Source: CAYRVF01 sp964427535 (GTDB lineage Bacteria > Chloroflexota > Ktedonobacteria > Ktedonobacterales > JADMIN01). Taken from it: DNA of 64,000 nt. Where the stretch lies: NCBI GenBank assembly GCA_964427535.1, contig CAYRVF010000001.1, positions 1 through 64,000 of the forward strand, in the 5' to 3' direction. The notes under the pieces are model-generated. The model ran no database searches, was not told where the DNA came from, and saw only the letters and a program-made list of their open reading frames with translations. A program made the translations under genes and the position numbers. Shown in pieces: positions 52,392 through 62,335 of the stretch (positions within the stretch are counted from its first letter, which is position 1; every line of letters begins with the position of its first letter).

Positions 52392-53390
52392 CTACGCGGG
52401 TGAGGTTATACGCTTGCCATGTCCCTCAATCCCATTGTAGCCATACCGGACCGTGGCATCGGTCATCCCGGCCTCAGTGAACCACCTCCGCAGGGTCTTA
52501 ATCGTGACCGGTGAGTCATAACGCGGCGATAGCATATCGAACGCGTCCAGATATGCCCACTCCTTCAGCATGCTCCCTTGAAGTCCCAATCTGCTGTAGT
52601 CAGGTACGAGCAGGCGCCAGTTCATGGTGGGACCGATACGGGGGATACGGCTAATTGCGCGGGTAAGCGGCCAGACAAAGTCAATCCAGCGGCGCGTGAG
52701 GCGATATAGGCGCGGAGGATCTATGCGCGTGGTCAACGGGCGAACGTAATACTTCGTCGCCAGGTAGGTACGGAAGAACGTCCTCTTGTAGATGTCCACC
52801 ACGAGCTCCCCATTGGGTTTAAGCATGGGGGGCAGCGCTAGAAACGCCGCGTGCACGTCTGGCGTGTGCTGCAGCATACCAAAACAGAAGACTTTGTCGA
52901 ACGACCCAGGGCGAAACGGCATGGCATAGACATCGGCCTGGACGATCAAGACATTCTCGCGCCACCCGTTCGAGGCATAGTTGGCCTCGACGGCATGACT
53001 GTAGTCCAGCGATACGACAAACGCCCCCGTCGAAGCCGCCTGTTCGGTAAACCGCCCCGAGCCACTTCCCACCTCCAGAATCACCTGACCCGTAAGATCT
53101 CTCGGCCAGCGGGTTTCCTCGAAGAAGCGCCGCTCGGATCGCTTTACTCCGCTGTAGCTATCGTACTGTGTTCTCGCGTGCAAGGTCCACTCGAATCCAA
53201 AACTCGAAGCGTAGTTCTCGATAGGAACGAAACGCGGAATGTACCAGACGACCGGATACATTGTCTGGCAGTCCGTACAGAGTAATTCCGCTGTCTCCAG
53301 AATGTCTCCCTGCCGCTTCTCGGCCGAGCTGATAACGAGTTGGCCCAGGCATCGCGGACACGCAAGATACTTTACAGCGGACTCTCTCAC
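52392..53390 (-). CDS. Methyltransferase with an N-terminal zinc-ribbon-like motif
   Basis: About 332 residues. The N-terminus has a Trm112-like zinc ribbon (YLACPRCLGQLV, then LLCTDCQTMYPV). It is followed by a class I methyltransferase domain with ILEVGSGSGRFTEQAAS, VVSLDYSHAVEAN, MPFRPGSFDKVFCFGMLQHTP and PPMLKPNGELVVDIY. The C-terminal 120 residues are rich in Arg, Trp and Tyr and may bind the acceptor. GTG at 53390 has GAGAGGAG six bases upstream. It converges with the glycosyltransferase at 51054. Its promoter shares a box with methyltransferase copy 1. Confidence 0.85.
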   Translation of the reverse strand: MRESAVKYLACPRCLGQLVISSAEKRQGDILETAELLCTDCQTMYPVVWYIPRFVPIENYASSFGFEWTLHARTQYDSYSGVKRSERRFFEETRWPRDLTGQVILEVGSGSGRFTEQAASTGAFVVSLDYSHAVEANYASNGWRENVLIVQADVYAMPFRPGSFDKVFCFGMLQHTPDVHAAFLALPPMLKPNGELVVDIYKRTFFRTYLATKYYVRPLTTRIDPPRLYRLTRRWIDFVWPLTRAISRIPRIGPTMNWRLLVPDYSRLGLQGSMLKEWAYLDAFDMLSPRYDSPVTIKTLRRWFTEAGMTDATVRYGYNGIEGHGKRITSPA

Positions 53391-54307
53391 GGGTAGCTCC
53401 TCTCTACTCGAGTGGTAGGCTGCACTGCGCGACCCTGTTCCCGGACCGTCCGATGCGGTGACTGCGTCCGTGAGACTGCCAGTGAAAGCTGCCATTCCAC
53501 GCATGCCCTCGCATCGCGCTGCGAATGAAGCGCAGCAAAATGTGTGTTTGTTGGCCAGTGTAGGTGTCCGCACGAAGAAGGTCTCTGGGGAAAACCCCCT
53601 AGTTTAGTGCAGGGAACTTGTATCACGGCCCCACTAGACATGCGCGCGGTCTTGGATGCATGACAACCCGCACCTGCCTAGCGTGCTTCAGCCAGGCGAG
53701 TAACATAGTGGACGTGGGTCGAGTGCAGATGTCAGTCAGCAGCGATGAACTACGTGGGAAACATGCGAGGCAAAGGCTCACTGGGGGGAGGGCGGCGACA
53801 ACTGAACGGTCCTGGGGCCTCGGGCGCTCGTCTCTCCATCCGTTCATGGGCGGATGTCCCGCACGCACCTTCACACGCGCCCTATGTACCTCGGGTTGGA
53901 GGCGGCGGTACGCTCCTAGAGGGAGCCCGCAAACCAGCGCAGATGACGCGGTACACAGTCTCTGCGCCCAGCTGAGAATGCACCCTCGGCGTGCAGTGGA
54001 GCCGTACAGGCGCTATACCCAGGATAAGGCACACCAGGCACATTAGACACATCAGGCACACTGTGTCGCACCACTCGCGCTGAAGCCCGACGGGACCTCG
54101 ACAGCCGAGCGACACGATGCCTTCAACACCAATCTCCACCCACCAGTGATGCTCATTCGAGCTATCAGGTGCGAATCCAACGCGCGGCCCACCGCGTGCC
54201 CAAGTTGTGCGACGGACAACTGACGAGCGAGCCAGCATCGGTACCAGAAGCGTTCCGCACAGGTCGGTGGCAGTCGAAGCGCAATCTCTGGGAGACTGGA
54301 GTCGAAG
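53391..54307. other. Intergenic region holding a box promoter, no supported gene
   Basis: About 920 bases between divergent genes. It contains the promoter at 53557-53602, a small inverted repeat GCTCC-TAGAG-GGAGC at 53912-53926, and a run of CAC/GGCACA words near 54030-54062. Open frames here have no ribosome binding sites or family resemblance. Confidence 0.5.
53557..53602 (-). promoter_or_regulatory. Box-containing promoter of the zinc-ribbon methyltransferase
   Basis: Minus strand: CTAGGGGGTTTTCCCCAG (53602-53585), then 14 bases, CGGACACC and TACACT (53562-53557). Counting from the box end, the -10 is again 22 bases away, exactly as at 39425-39468, and the CGGACAC word is repeated. Predicted leader about 160 bases. 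Confidence 0.55.
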
Positions 54308-55504
54308 ATGGCTTTGATCACGCGTACAGCAACGTGGACTCCCGCCAGCACGCTCCGACCACGCGTCTACACATCCTGGGACGAGCTGGCAGAGCTCCGC
54401 GCGGCGTGGGAGCACCTGCTGCAAGAGAGCACAGGTCCCACGATCTTCTCAACTCAAGAGTGGCTGGGCGCCTGGTGGAAGGCATTTAGCGCGGGCAAGC
54501 AACTCCTCACCATCACCTTTTCGAACTCGCGCGGCGAACTGGTCGGAGTGGCACCGTTCTATCTCGACGAGGTGAACGGTCGCTATTACGGCAGGCTCAG
54601 GCGACTGCGACTCGTCGGTGACGGAACAGTGGACTCTGATAACCTCGATCTGATAGTCCGCACCGGTCAGGAAGAAGTCTGCGCGAAAGCGGTGCTCGAC
54701 TGGCTCGCATCCGAGTCGGTGTGGGATCTCTGTGAGTTGAACACGCTGCCTGCCAATTCACCGAACACCCGCCCGATGTTGAGGCTCCTCGACACGATGA
54801 AATGGGTTCAGGGCGTGTATGAGCACCCGAATTCCGCGGTCGTCTTGCCTGAGAACTGGGACGCATATCTCGGGCAGCTTTCCAAAGAGCAGGCCTACGG
54901 AATCGAGCGCTACACACGCCGGCTGCGCCGGCACTACGCTGTTGCGATCTACAAGTGTGTGAGAGAAGAGGAGCTACCAGGGTATTTGGACGTCTTGTTC
55001 GATTTGCACCAGAAGCGGTGGACTGGCCGAGGGCTCCCAGGAACCTTTTCCTCACAGGAGCGCAGGCAGTTTTACACGGACATGAGCCGGGCGTTCCTTC
55101 GCCGCGGGTGGTTAGAGTTCTGGTTGTTGGAACTCGACGGGATGATCGTAGCGGCACAATTTGCCTTCCGCTACGGCGATACGGTGTATCAGCTGCAGGA
55201 AGGTCTCGATCCAGCCCATTACACCGATCGGGCGGGCCAGGTATTGCGAGCCCACATCATCAAGCAGCTCATCGCTGACGGTGTACATCGCTATGATTTC
55301 TTACGCGGAGATCAAGAACATAAGCGGAACTGGGGGGCTCTACCGGGTTCGTACACCTATATTCATTTTGCCAAACCCTTTACCCGCGCGGGTCTGTACA
55401 TCCCGTGGCGAGACCGTATCGAGACGGGCAGGAGATGGTTGGAGGCGAATGCTCCGGCTCCCGCTTACTCACTGGTACGAGACATCTATCGCCGCATCCA
55501 GTGA
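54308..55504 (+). CDS. CelD/BcsL-family (GNAT-fold) acyltransferase
   Basis: A 398-residue protein of the CelD/BcsL/FemAB-like acetyltransferase group. Typical stretches are YTSWDELAELRAAWEHLL, TIFSTQEWLGAWWKAF, the GVAPFYL segment, and the GNAT-like C-terminal half with RRGWLEFWLLELDGMIVAA, YQLQEGLDPAHYTDRAGQVL and YDFLRGDQEHKRNWG. Members are found in exopolysaccharide and cellulose loci and are thought to acylate glycans or their precursors; the substrate here is unknown. Cytoplasmic, no membrane segment. The ATG has GGAG about ten bases upstream. Confidence 0.82.
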   Translation: MALITRTATWTPASTLRPRVYTSWDELAELRAAWEHLLQESTGPTIFSTQEWLGAWWKAFSAGKQLLTITFSNSRGELVGVAPFYLDEVNGRYYGRLRRLRLVGDGTVDSDNLDLIVRTGQEEVCAKAVLDWLASESVWDLCELNTLPANSPNTRPMLRLLDTMKWVQGVYEHPNSAVVLPENWDAYLGQLSKEQAYGIERYTRRLRRHYAVAIYKCVREEELPGYLDVLFDLHQKRWTGRGLPGTFSSQERRQFYTDMSRAFLRRGWLEFWLLELDGMIVAAQFAFRYGDTVYQLQEGLDPAHYTDRAGQVLRAHIIKQLIADGVHRYDFLRGDQEHKRNWGALPGSYTYIHFAKPFTRAGLYIPWRDRIETGRRWLEANAPAPAYSLVRDIYRRIQ

Positions 55505-55961
55505 CGCCTGATACCCGTCCGCACCGTCGCGATACGAGCCCGAAGGTCGCTGGCGTCGACCTTCGCTGGACACTGGGCAGTCCCACGACAGCATGACCGG
55601 TAGAGCAGTGGAAGCTGTCGACTCCAATAGCTGTTAGCTATGCGGTGGAGCTCATCAGGTGGAGCAGTCGCTTCAGGCCACCACTGCGCGCTCGTGGAAA
55701 GCGCCGTGGCATATGCCGCTATGACGACGTGACGCGCGCTCCCGCGACTCCCTCCGACACCTCCAAGACATCCGCACAGCCGCGATTCCAGCCGCAGAGT
55801 GGCAACTCCACCACTCACCAGTACGTGGGTAGATGTCCCGCGTGCGCCTACACGCCCTCCCCATTTACGCCAGGCTGAGCTATGCCGCTACACTACGACA
55901 ACGCATCACACACCCTGGCACACCTTGGCGCACGTGCTCGTCGGAAGGGGCAGACAGCCAC
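55505..55961. other. Intergenic region, nothing recognised
   Basis: About 460 bases between the acyltransferase and the second asparagine-synthase gene. The open frame of the latter runs upstream to 55833 but has no homology before the MCGIAGF start. No terminator, repeat or RNA gene is seen. Confidence 0.4.
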
Positions 55962-57881
55962 ATGTGCGGAATAGCCGGATTCATCGACGCGCAGCGCAGC
56001 AATGAAGACGCCACGCACCTGATAGACACGATGTGCCGAGTCATTCGCCACCGCGGCCCAGACGACCAGGGGATCTGGGTCGGCGATGGCGTCGCGCTCG
56101 GCATGCGTCGGCTCGCCATTATTGATCTGGCAAGCGGCCAGCAGCCGATATTCAACGAAGACCAGAGCATCCTGGTCGTGTTCAACGGCGAGATCTATAA
56201 CTACCTCGACTTGCGCGAGGAACTCCGGGCGCACGGCCATCACTTTCGGACAGACTCTGACACGGAGGCTATCGTCCACGCGTATGAGGAGTATGGCGAT
56301 CAGTGCGTGACGCACCTTCGTGGCATGTTCACCTTCGCTCTCTGGGACAACACGCGCCAGCGCCTGTTGCTGGCGCGTGATCGATTTGGCAAGAAGCCAT
56401 TGAACTACTATTGGGACGGACAGCGACTTATTTTCGGGTCTGAGATCAAGTCCCTTCTCATGGCGGGCATCCCACGCGAGATCAATCCCATCGCGCTCGA
56501 CGAATATGTCGCCTACGGCTACGTGCCCAGCCCCAACACGGTGTTTCGCGACGTCTACAAACTGCCGGCAGCCCACAGCTTGATCTATCAGAACGGGCAC
56601 ATCAGCATCGAGCGCTACTGGCAGCTCCCTTTTACCCCGACATGCCAGGATGACGAGCGCACCGCCATCGAGCGCACGCGAGCACTTCTCGAAGATGCTG
56701 TGAGAGTCCGCTTGATGAGTGAGGTGCCGTTGGGAGCCTTTCTGAGCGGCGGCGTCGATTCGAGCGTCGTCGTCGGGCTCATGAGCCAGATGATGTCGCA
56801 GCCGGTCAAGACGTTCTCCATCGGCTTCGAGGAGCAACACTACAGCGAGTTATCCTATGCCCGGCAGGTGGCGAGACATTTCGGCACTGACCACCGCGAG
56901 CTGGTCGTCCAGCCGGAGTTGGTCTCCGTCCTCCCCGAACTGGCCTGGGCCTATGACGAACCGTTCGGCGACGACTCGATGTTGCCCACCTACTATGTGT
57001 CCAAGCTGGCATGCGAATCGGTCACGGTGGCGCTCAGTGGCGACGGCGGCGACGAGATCTTCGGGGGGTACTCAAGCTATCAGCGCGAGTGGCTCATCCA
57101 GCGCACGCCAGCCTGGACACGCTTCCTGGTCGGACATGGGGCGGCATTCATGCCCGATGGCATGCGTGGCAAGAAGCGCCTCAGCGCTTTACATCGCGAT
57201 CTCGATATGCGCTGCGTGCAAGCCAACACGCTCCTTCCCGCGGGATCTCGCCGTGCAATCTACCAACCCGAGTTCCTGGCGCAGCTAGGCGATCACGACC
57301 CGTATCACCGGCAGCTGGCCCTCTTCCAGGGCGCGCGCGATCTGGACACCGTGGCACGCATGCAGTATGTGGACGCGCAACACCACCTGACCGACGACAT
57401 TCTGGTCAAGGTCGACAAGGCCAGCATGTTCAACTCGCTAGAGACACGCGCCCCGCTGCTCGACCAACATCTGGTGGAGTATGTCTCGTCACTGCCCACC
57501 TCGGTGCGCATGGGCAACGGCACGCTCAAGTCCCTCCTCAAGAAGTCCGCCGCCGACCTGCTCCCCGACGAGGTCCTCACGCGCCCGAAACACGGGTTTG
57601 ATGTGCCACTCGAGCACTGGTTCCGCGGCGAGCTGACCGCCTATGCCTATGACATGCTCTGCTCGCCCCTGGCACAACAGCGGGGGATCTTTCGGCCCGA
57701 GTTTGTCCGCGAGCTGCTGCAGGCCCATGCCAGTCGCCGGTGGCTGAACTACGGACGGGCCATCTGGGGTCTCCTCTGCCTCGAGCTCTGGATGCAGGTG
57801 TACATGGATCCGCCGCTCGCGCGCATTGCACGGGGCGCTCAGGCGCCCGCATCACCTGCGCTGGCGATTAACGAAGGATAG
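55962..57881 (+). CDS. asnB: Asparagine synthase (glutamine-hydrolysing) / amidotransferase, copy 2
   Basis: A 639-residue paralogue of the protein at 32326-34260. Cys2 (MCGIAGF), RHRGPDD, RLAIIDLASGQQP, FNGEIYN, RDRFGKKP, the PPi loop SGGVDSSVV and SGDGGDEIFGGY are all present. The ATG at 55962 is set by the need for Cys2; AAGGGG is somewhat far upstream. The following two glycosyltransferase genes and the copolymerase gene lie on the same strand. Two such enzymes in one glycan region suggest sugar amidation or a still unassigned modification rather than asparagine supply. Confidence 0.92.
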   Translation: MCGIAGFIDAQRSNEDATHLIDTMCRVIRHRGPDDQGIWVGDGVALGMRRLAIIDLASGQQPIFNEDQSILVVFNGEIYNYLDLREELRAHGHHFRTDSDTEAIVHAYEEYGDQCVTHLRGMFTFALWDNTRQRLLLARDRFGKKPLNYYWDGQRLIFGSEIKSLLMAGIPREINPIALDEYVAYGYVPSPNTVFRDVYKLPAAHSLIYQNGHISIERYWQLPFTPTCQDDERTAIERTRALLEDAVRVRLMSEVPLGAFLSGGVDSSVVVGLMSQMMSQPVKTFSIGFEEQHYSELSYARQVARHFGTDHRELVVQPELVSVLPELAWAYDEPFGDDSMLPTYYVSKLACESVTVALSGDGGDEIFGGYSSYQREWLIQRTPAWTRFLVGHGAAFMPDGMRGKKRLSALHRDLDMRCVQANTLLPAGSRRAIYQPEFLAQLGDHDPYHRQLALFQGARDLDTVARMQYVDAQHHLTDDILVKVDKASMFNSLETRAPLLDQHLVEYVSSLPTSVRMGNGTLKSLLKKSAADLLPDEVLTRPKHGFDVPLEHWFRGELTAYAYDMLCSPLAQQRGIFRPEFVRELLQAHASRRWLNYGRAIWGLLCLELWMQVYMDPPLARIARGAQAPASPALAINEG

Positions 57882-57956
57882 TCGACTCACCATACCGACG
57901 AAGAGTACGTCGTGGCACGAGTCGCGCGCCTTCTCAACCTAAAGGAGACAGGCACT

Positions 57957-59024
57957 ATGGCTGCGGCATCTGCCAACCCGGTCCGCAGAGAGACTCCGCA
58001 GGTAGCGAAGAAGCCGCTACGGGTGTTGATGGTCACGGGAGCCTACCCGACACCGCAGGTCCCGCATTCGGGCACGTTCATCAAGAGCCAGGTCGATTCG
58101 CTTATCGAGGCAGGTGTTGACGTCGAGGTGATCCACCCCACGCCTGGCCCTGTGCCACTACGCTACATGAGCGCAGCCACACAGGTGTTCTTCAAGACGC
58201 TCACCCGTCGTTTCGATGTCGTTCACGGCCACTACAGCACCTGGTGCCTGGCCGCCCGTCTGCAATGGACGACGCCTCTGGTGGTCGCGTTTCTCGGCAG
58301 CGATGTCTTCAACCCCCCGCTCGCCGATCACCGCTACAGCAAGAAGGGCACGCTCACCGGAGTTGTGAGTCGCTGGTTGTCTCAGCGGGTTGACGCCGTG
58401 ATTGTCAAGTCGGAGGCGATGCGCGAGGCAATCCCGGCCAAGTCCGTCTATGTGATCCCCAACGGCGTCGACCTTGACCTATTTCATCCCGTCCAGCGCT
58501 CCAAGGCACGCGCGGCGCTCGGCTGGAACCCACACGGCTGTTATGTGCTGTTTGGCAATAACCCGAAGATCCCCGTAAAAGACTTTCCTCTGGCGCAGCT
58601 CGCGATCGAGCGTCTACGGGCCAGAGGCGTGTCTGTGGAGCTGGTCGTCGCCACCGGGCTGCCCCACGCGACGGTCGCGCAGTATATCAACGCCAGCAAT
58701 GCCCTGCTCCTGACCTCGAAATCCGAAGGCTCACCTAATATCGTGAAGGAAGTGATGGCCTGCAACGTCCCGGTGGTCGCGACTGACGTCGGCGATGTCG
58801 CCCAGGTCATCGGGCACACGGCAGGCTGCTACGTCTGCCCCTCCGACCCTGACGCATTGGCGACCGGCCTCCAGAAGGCGCTCGAATACCCAACGCCAAC
58901 CACTGGTCGCGCTGATATCGCCCATCTGGCGAACTCGCTCGTCGCGGAGCAGGTCATAGCGGTGTACGAACACGTGATCGACGAGTGGCGGAAAGTGGGG
59001 AGAGCACATGCGCGCACAGCCTAG
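57957..59024 (+). CDS. GT4-family glycosyltransferase
   Basis: About 355 residues. The N-terminal domain begins RVLMVTGAYPTPQVPHSGTF with the IKSQVDSL segment and DVVHGHYSTWCLAARL; the donor domain has VYVIPNGVDLDLFHPV, SKSEGSPNIVKEVMACNVPVV and TDVGDVAQVI. It would add a sugar to the lipid-linked repeat unit. The ATG at 57957 has GGAG nine bases upstream; an ATG 45 bases earlier is possible. Its 3' end overlaps the next gene by 17 bases, so the two are translationally coupled. Confidence 0.88.
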   Translation: MAAASANPVRRETPQVAKKPLRVLMVTGAYPTPQVPHSGTFIKSQVDSLIEAGVDVEVIHPTPGPVPLRYMSAATQVFFKTLTRRFDVVHGHYSTWCLAARLQWTTPLVVAFLGSDVFNPPLADHRYSKKGTLTGVVSRWLSQRVDAVIVKSEAMREAIPAKSVYVIPNGVDLDLFHPVQRSKARAALGWNPHGCYVLFGNNPKIPVKDFPLAQLAIERLRARGVSVELVVATGLPHATVAQYINASNALLLTSKSEGSPNIVKEVMACNVPVVATDVGDVAQVIGHTAGCYVCPSDPDALATGLQKALEYPTPTTGRADIAHLANSLVAEQVIAVYEHVIDEWRKVGRAHARTA

Positions 59025-60369
59025 ACGGGGAAGAACCAAGACCCACGCCCCCAAAGTTCTGATGCTGGTTGAGAATCGCCCGGCGCCCGACGATGCGCGT
59101 GTCTGGCCCGAAGCCCTGGCGTTACGTGATCGCGGGTTTCAGGTTAGTGTTATCTCGCCCAAAGGCGCAGAAGCGTATCGTGAGACACATAGCTGCATAG
59201 ACGGCATTCACATCTACCGCTACGACTTGCCGACCGGCGACAGCGCCACGGCGTACATCGCCGAGTACGCCATCGCGCTGGTCAAGACATTCGGGCTCAG
59301 CCTGTGGGTGTGGCTTCGCCGCGGCTTCGACGTCGTTCATACTGCCAATCCGCCAGATATCTTCTTCACCGTCGGCTGGTTTTACCGCCTGTTCGGCAAG
59401 CGGTTCGTGTTCGATCAGCACGATCTGTCTCCTGAGCTGTTCGAGGTGCTCTTCATCGAGGGTCGCGTTCCTCGCAAGAGTGCCGAACTCCTCCACAAGC
59501 TGCTACTGTGCTGTGAATGGTGTAGCTATCGAGCGGCAAATCTGGTCATCGTGACAAACCAGTCGATCGGGCGCATCGCGGCCCGACGTGGAGGATGCTC
59601 GGCACAGAAGGTGGCCGTGGTACGAAACGGGCCTGACCTTCGGCACATGCAGCCGGTCGCCCCCGATCCCCAGCTGAAGATGGGACGCCGCCATCTGCTT
59701 GCCTATCTTGGAGTGATGGGTGCGCAGGATGGCGTCGCCTACGCGGTCCATGCGCTTGAGAGCCTCGTTCATCGGCGTGGCCGTCGCGATGTCGCCATGG
59801 TATTGATGGGCGATGGGGCCCAGGCTCCCGCGCTGCGTGCGCTTGTTCACGAGCTGGCACTGGAGGAGTACGTTCGTTTCACGGGCTGGCTGCCGCATGA
59901 CGACATCGTCCGGTACCTCAGTGTGTCGGATATTGGCCTGTCGCCCGACCCGCATAACGTGTTGAACGACGCCAGTACCATGATTAAGACGATGGAGTAC
60001 ATGGCGTTGGGCAAGCCCCTCGTCGCCTTCGATCTCACCGAGACACGCGTTACCGCCCAGGAAGCCGGGCTCTACGCAACGCCGAACCTTGCGGAAGACT
60101 TCGCGAACAAAATCGAGGCGTTACTGGACGACGAAGCACTCCGCCTGAGGATGGGGGCGCTGGGACGCAAGCGCATCGAGGACGTGCTGAGCTGGGACCA
60201 TTCGACGGAGCACCTTCTGTGCGCCTATGAGCGGCTATTGGGCAGAGATATGAGTACCGGTCATGTCGCGTCCGAGGCGACGAGAACCAGGATGAGCCCT
60301 CAGAACAGAGCGGTAGGGCACGTCGGCCAGAGGCAGCCCCATGAGGTACACACTGGCCACCCGGCATAG
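59008..60369 (+). CDS. GT4-family glycosyltransferase (WbuB-like)
   Basis: A 453-residue GT-B enzyme. LVENRPAPDDARVWPEALAL, the VVHTANPPDIFF segment, FVFDQHDLSPELFE, and the donor-side KMGRRHLLAYLGVMGAQDGV, VLNDASTMIKTMEYMALGKP and VAFDLTETR are typical of enzymes that act early in repeat-unit assembly. The start has GGGGAGAG four bases upstream. The last 30 residues are low in hydrophobic content and may not be conserved. Cytoplasmic, possibly membrane-associated. Confidence 0.88.
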   Translation: MRAQPRRGRTKTHAPKVLMLVENRPAPDDARVWPEALALRDRGFQVSVISPKGAEAYRETHSCIDGIHIYRYDLPTGDSATAYIAEYAIALVKTFGLSLWVWLRRGFDVVHTANPPDIFFTVGWFYRLFGKRFVFDQHDLSPELFEVLFIEGRVPRKSAELLHKLLLCCEWCSYRAANLVIVTNQSIGRIAARRGGCSAQKVAVVRNGPDLRHMQPVAPDPQLKMGRRHLLAYLGVMGAQDGVAYAVHALESLVHRRGRRDVAMVLMGDGAQAPALRALVHELALEEYVRFTGWLPHDDIVRYLSVSDIGLSPDPHNVLNDASTMIKTMEYMALGKPLVAFDLTETRVTAQEAGLYATPNLAEDFANKIEALLDDEALRLRMGALGRKRIEDVLSWDHSTEHLLCAYERLLGRDMSTGHVASEATRTRMSPQNRAVGHVGQRQPHEVHTGHPA

Positions 60370-60649
60370 TCCGTTGCCCACCTGCCTACTTCTGGGCAGA
60401 TATCCTTTACGCTCGTGAGACGGTTCCCCCATGTAGGGCACATCGGCAGCCCAATACGCTGAAGCAACGCGGCAACCTCCTCCTGTCTGGAGGATCGACC
60501 GGCAGACGCTGAGGAGCGCGAGCAGCATGCCCCATTGCGGGCAACCTGAGAAGGCCCGGTGAGGAGTATCAGGGTCGTCATAGTGCCCCGTTGGGTCACT
60601 TCCACCTCTAGCTGTGCCAGTGGGCGCGCGTGGATGAGAGGACAGGGAG

Positions 60650-62335
60650 ATGCCTTCACCTGCACAGAATAAGTTCCCAGCGTTACGACAGTACTCCGCG
60701 ATTACCGTGCGATGGCTGTGGTTCCTGGGCCTCTCCGTGGTGATCGCGGCGGTCGGCGCATACGTTGTGAGCAAGGAAACTCGCCCCGTCTACCGCGCGA
60801 CCACACTGCTTATCGTAGACCAACAAGCCCCTGGACAGGATACCTACACCGGCCTGCTTGCCAGTACGCAGCTCATCGCGACATACAAAGTGCTGCTTAC
60901 TGAGCCGCTGGTGCTGCAGAAGGCGGCGGACCAAGTTGGCGGCATCTCCGAAGGGCAACTGCAGTCGCATGTCCAGGTCACGGACCAAGCGGGGACGCAG
61001 CTCATTAACCTGCAGGTGGACGACACCGATCCTGTTCGTGCTGCGCGTTTAGCCAATGCGATTGCGGGTGCTTTCGAGCAGGTACAACAGCAAGCCGCGA
61101 CGGCGAATTATGTCAGCGCTCAGCAGGTATTCAGTCAGCAGATTTCCCAGACGTCGGCGCAGATCACGTCCCTGACCGACCAGATCAATGCGCTCCAGGC
61201 GAAGGATCCCTTTAACCAGCAGATCCCCGCACTGCAGCAGCAGCTGAATAGTGCCCAGAAGAACTTCGAAGCCCTGCAAACGCTGTATGCCCAACTTCCC
61301 GCACAACAAGCCTCCGTAGCCACCAGCACCCACATATTCCAACCGGCCACTCCGCCGACCTCGCCAGATCATCCCAGACCCTTGCGATATGCGCTGGTTG
61401 CTGGCGCGCTCGGCCTCGTGCTGGCAGGCTGTCTGGTGTTTCTGATTGAGCTCTTCGGCAACCGCCTCCACACATCAGAACAGATCGAGGAGTTGATGGG
61501 GGTGCCCGTGCTCGCGGCAATTCGCGCGCAGAAAGGCGCGAATATGCTCCTCTCGGCTCCCGAGGCCTCGCGAAACATGCGCTTGGCGGCAAGTTTTCGT
61601 GCCCTGGAATCCAATCTCAGCTTTATAGAGCTCGAAAGACCGCTCCACACGGTTGTTGTCACGGGCGCGGCGCCCGGTGAAGGCAAAACCATGACGGCGG
61701 TCAACCTCGCTATATCACTGGCTCAGAGCGGTAAGCGAGTGCTTCTCGTCGACGCGGATATGCGCAATCCGCAGATCCACAATCTGCTCGGCATCCCAAA
61801 TTCAAACGGGTTGTCGCAGTGGCTCGCGCACAGAAGCGCCCCTACGTTCGTATCCGTATTTCCAGATCTGCCCAACCTCTACGTCATGCCGGCTGGTCCC
61901 TGCCCGCCAAATCCATCGCAGTTGTTAGGCACCGAGCAGATGCAGCAAATGTTCAAGTGGTCGATCGGTGATCCACCCGGCAGCGGCAATGTGGATATGG
62001 TGATCGTGGACACCCCACCTCTGGGCACATGTGTCGATGCGGCTCTGGTGGCGGGGGTCGCCGATGGGACACTGCTCGTCGTCGACGGGTCACGACTGCG
62101 CGCGGGCCCCATCTTGCGCGTGAGGGATACGCTTCTGCGCGCCAACGCGACGATAATCGGCATCGTTCTCAACCGCGCGGAGCGCCGCCAGGCCGTGCAG
62201 CAGGAGAACTACGCGTACTCCCAGTATCACACCTTGCGTACTCGTACCTCCGAAACGGCAGATGCACACGTGCCTGTTGGCATGGGACAGGCCGGTGCTG
62301 AAGGGAGCCCGACAGCGAAACCACCTGCGGGATGA
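60650..62335 (+). CDS. Wzz-type chain-length regulator fused to a BY-kinase (tyrosine autokinase)
   Basis: A 561-residue polysaccharide co-polymerase. The Wzz part has membrane segment 1 (about 20-40), an extracytoplasmic helical region (about 50-240) rich in Gln with coiled-coil character, and membrane segment 2 (about 245-268). The cytoplasmic kinase has Walker A APGEGKTM (K346), Walker A' VLLVDADMRN and Walker B VDMVIVDTPP. A Tyr-containing tail (ENYAYSQYH) is the likely autophosphorylation site. It controls chain length and export of the polymer made by the flippase-ligase protein. No matching phosphatase gene is in the window. Confidence 0.92.
   Translation: MPSPAQNKFPALRQYSAITVRWLWFLGLSVVIAAVGAYVVSKETRPVYRATTLLIVDQQAPGQDTYTGLLASTQLIATYKVLLTEPLVLQKAADQVGGISEGQLQSHVQVTDQAGTQLINLQVDDTDPVRAARLANAIAGAFEQVQQQAATANYVSAQQVFSQQISQTSAQITSLTDQINALQAKDPFNQQIPALQQQLNSAQKNFEALQTLYAQLPAQQASVATSTHIFQPATPPTSPDHPRPLRYALVAGALGLVLAGCLVFLIELFGNRLHTSEQIEELMGVPVLAAIRAQKGANMLLSAPEASRNMRLAASFRALESNLSFIELERPLHTVVVTGAAPGEGKTMTAVNLAISLAQSGKRVLLVDADMRNPQIHNLLGIPNSNGLSQWLAHRSAPTFVSVFPDLPNLYVMPAGPCPPNPSQLLGTEQMQQMFKWSIGDPPGSGNVDMVIVDTPPLGTCVDAALVAGVADGTLLVVDGSRLRAGPILRVRDTLLRANATIIGIVLNRAERRQAVQQENYAYSQYHTLRTRTSETADAHVPVGMGQAGAEGSPTAKPPAG

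Noticed and set aside
60300..60665. 121-codon minus-strand frame before the copolymerase gene
   Set aside because: It overlaps the end of the glycosyltransferase gene and arises partly from a short imperfect duplication (TAGGGCAC.TCGG words at 60314 and 60434). No ribosome binding site or known domain.
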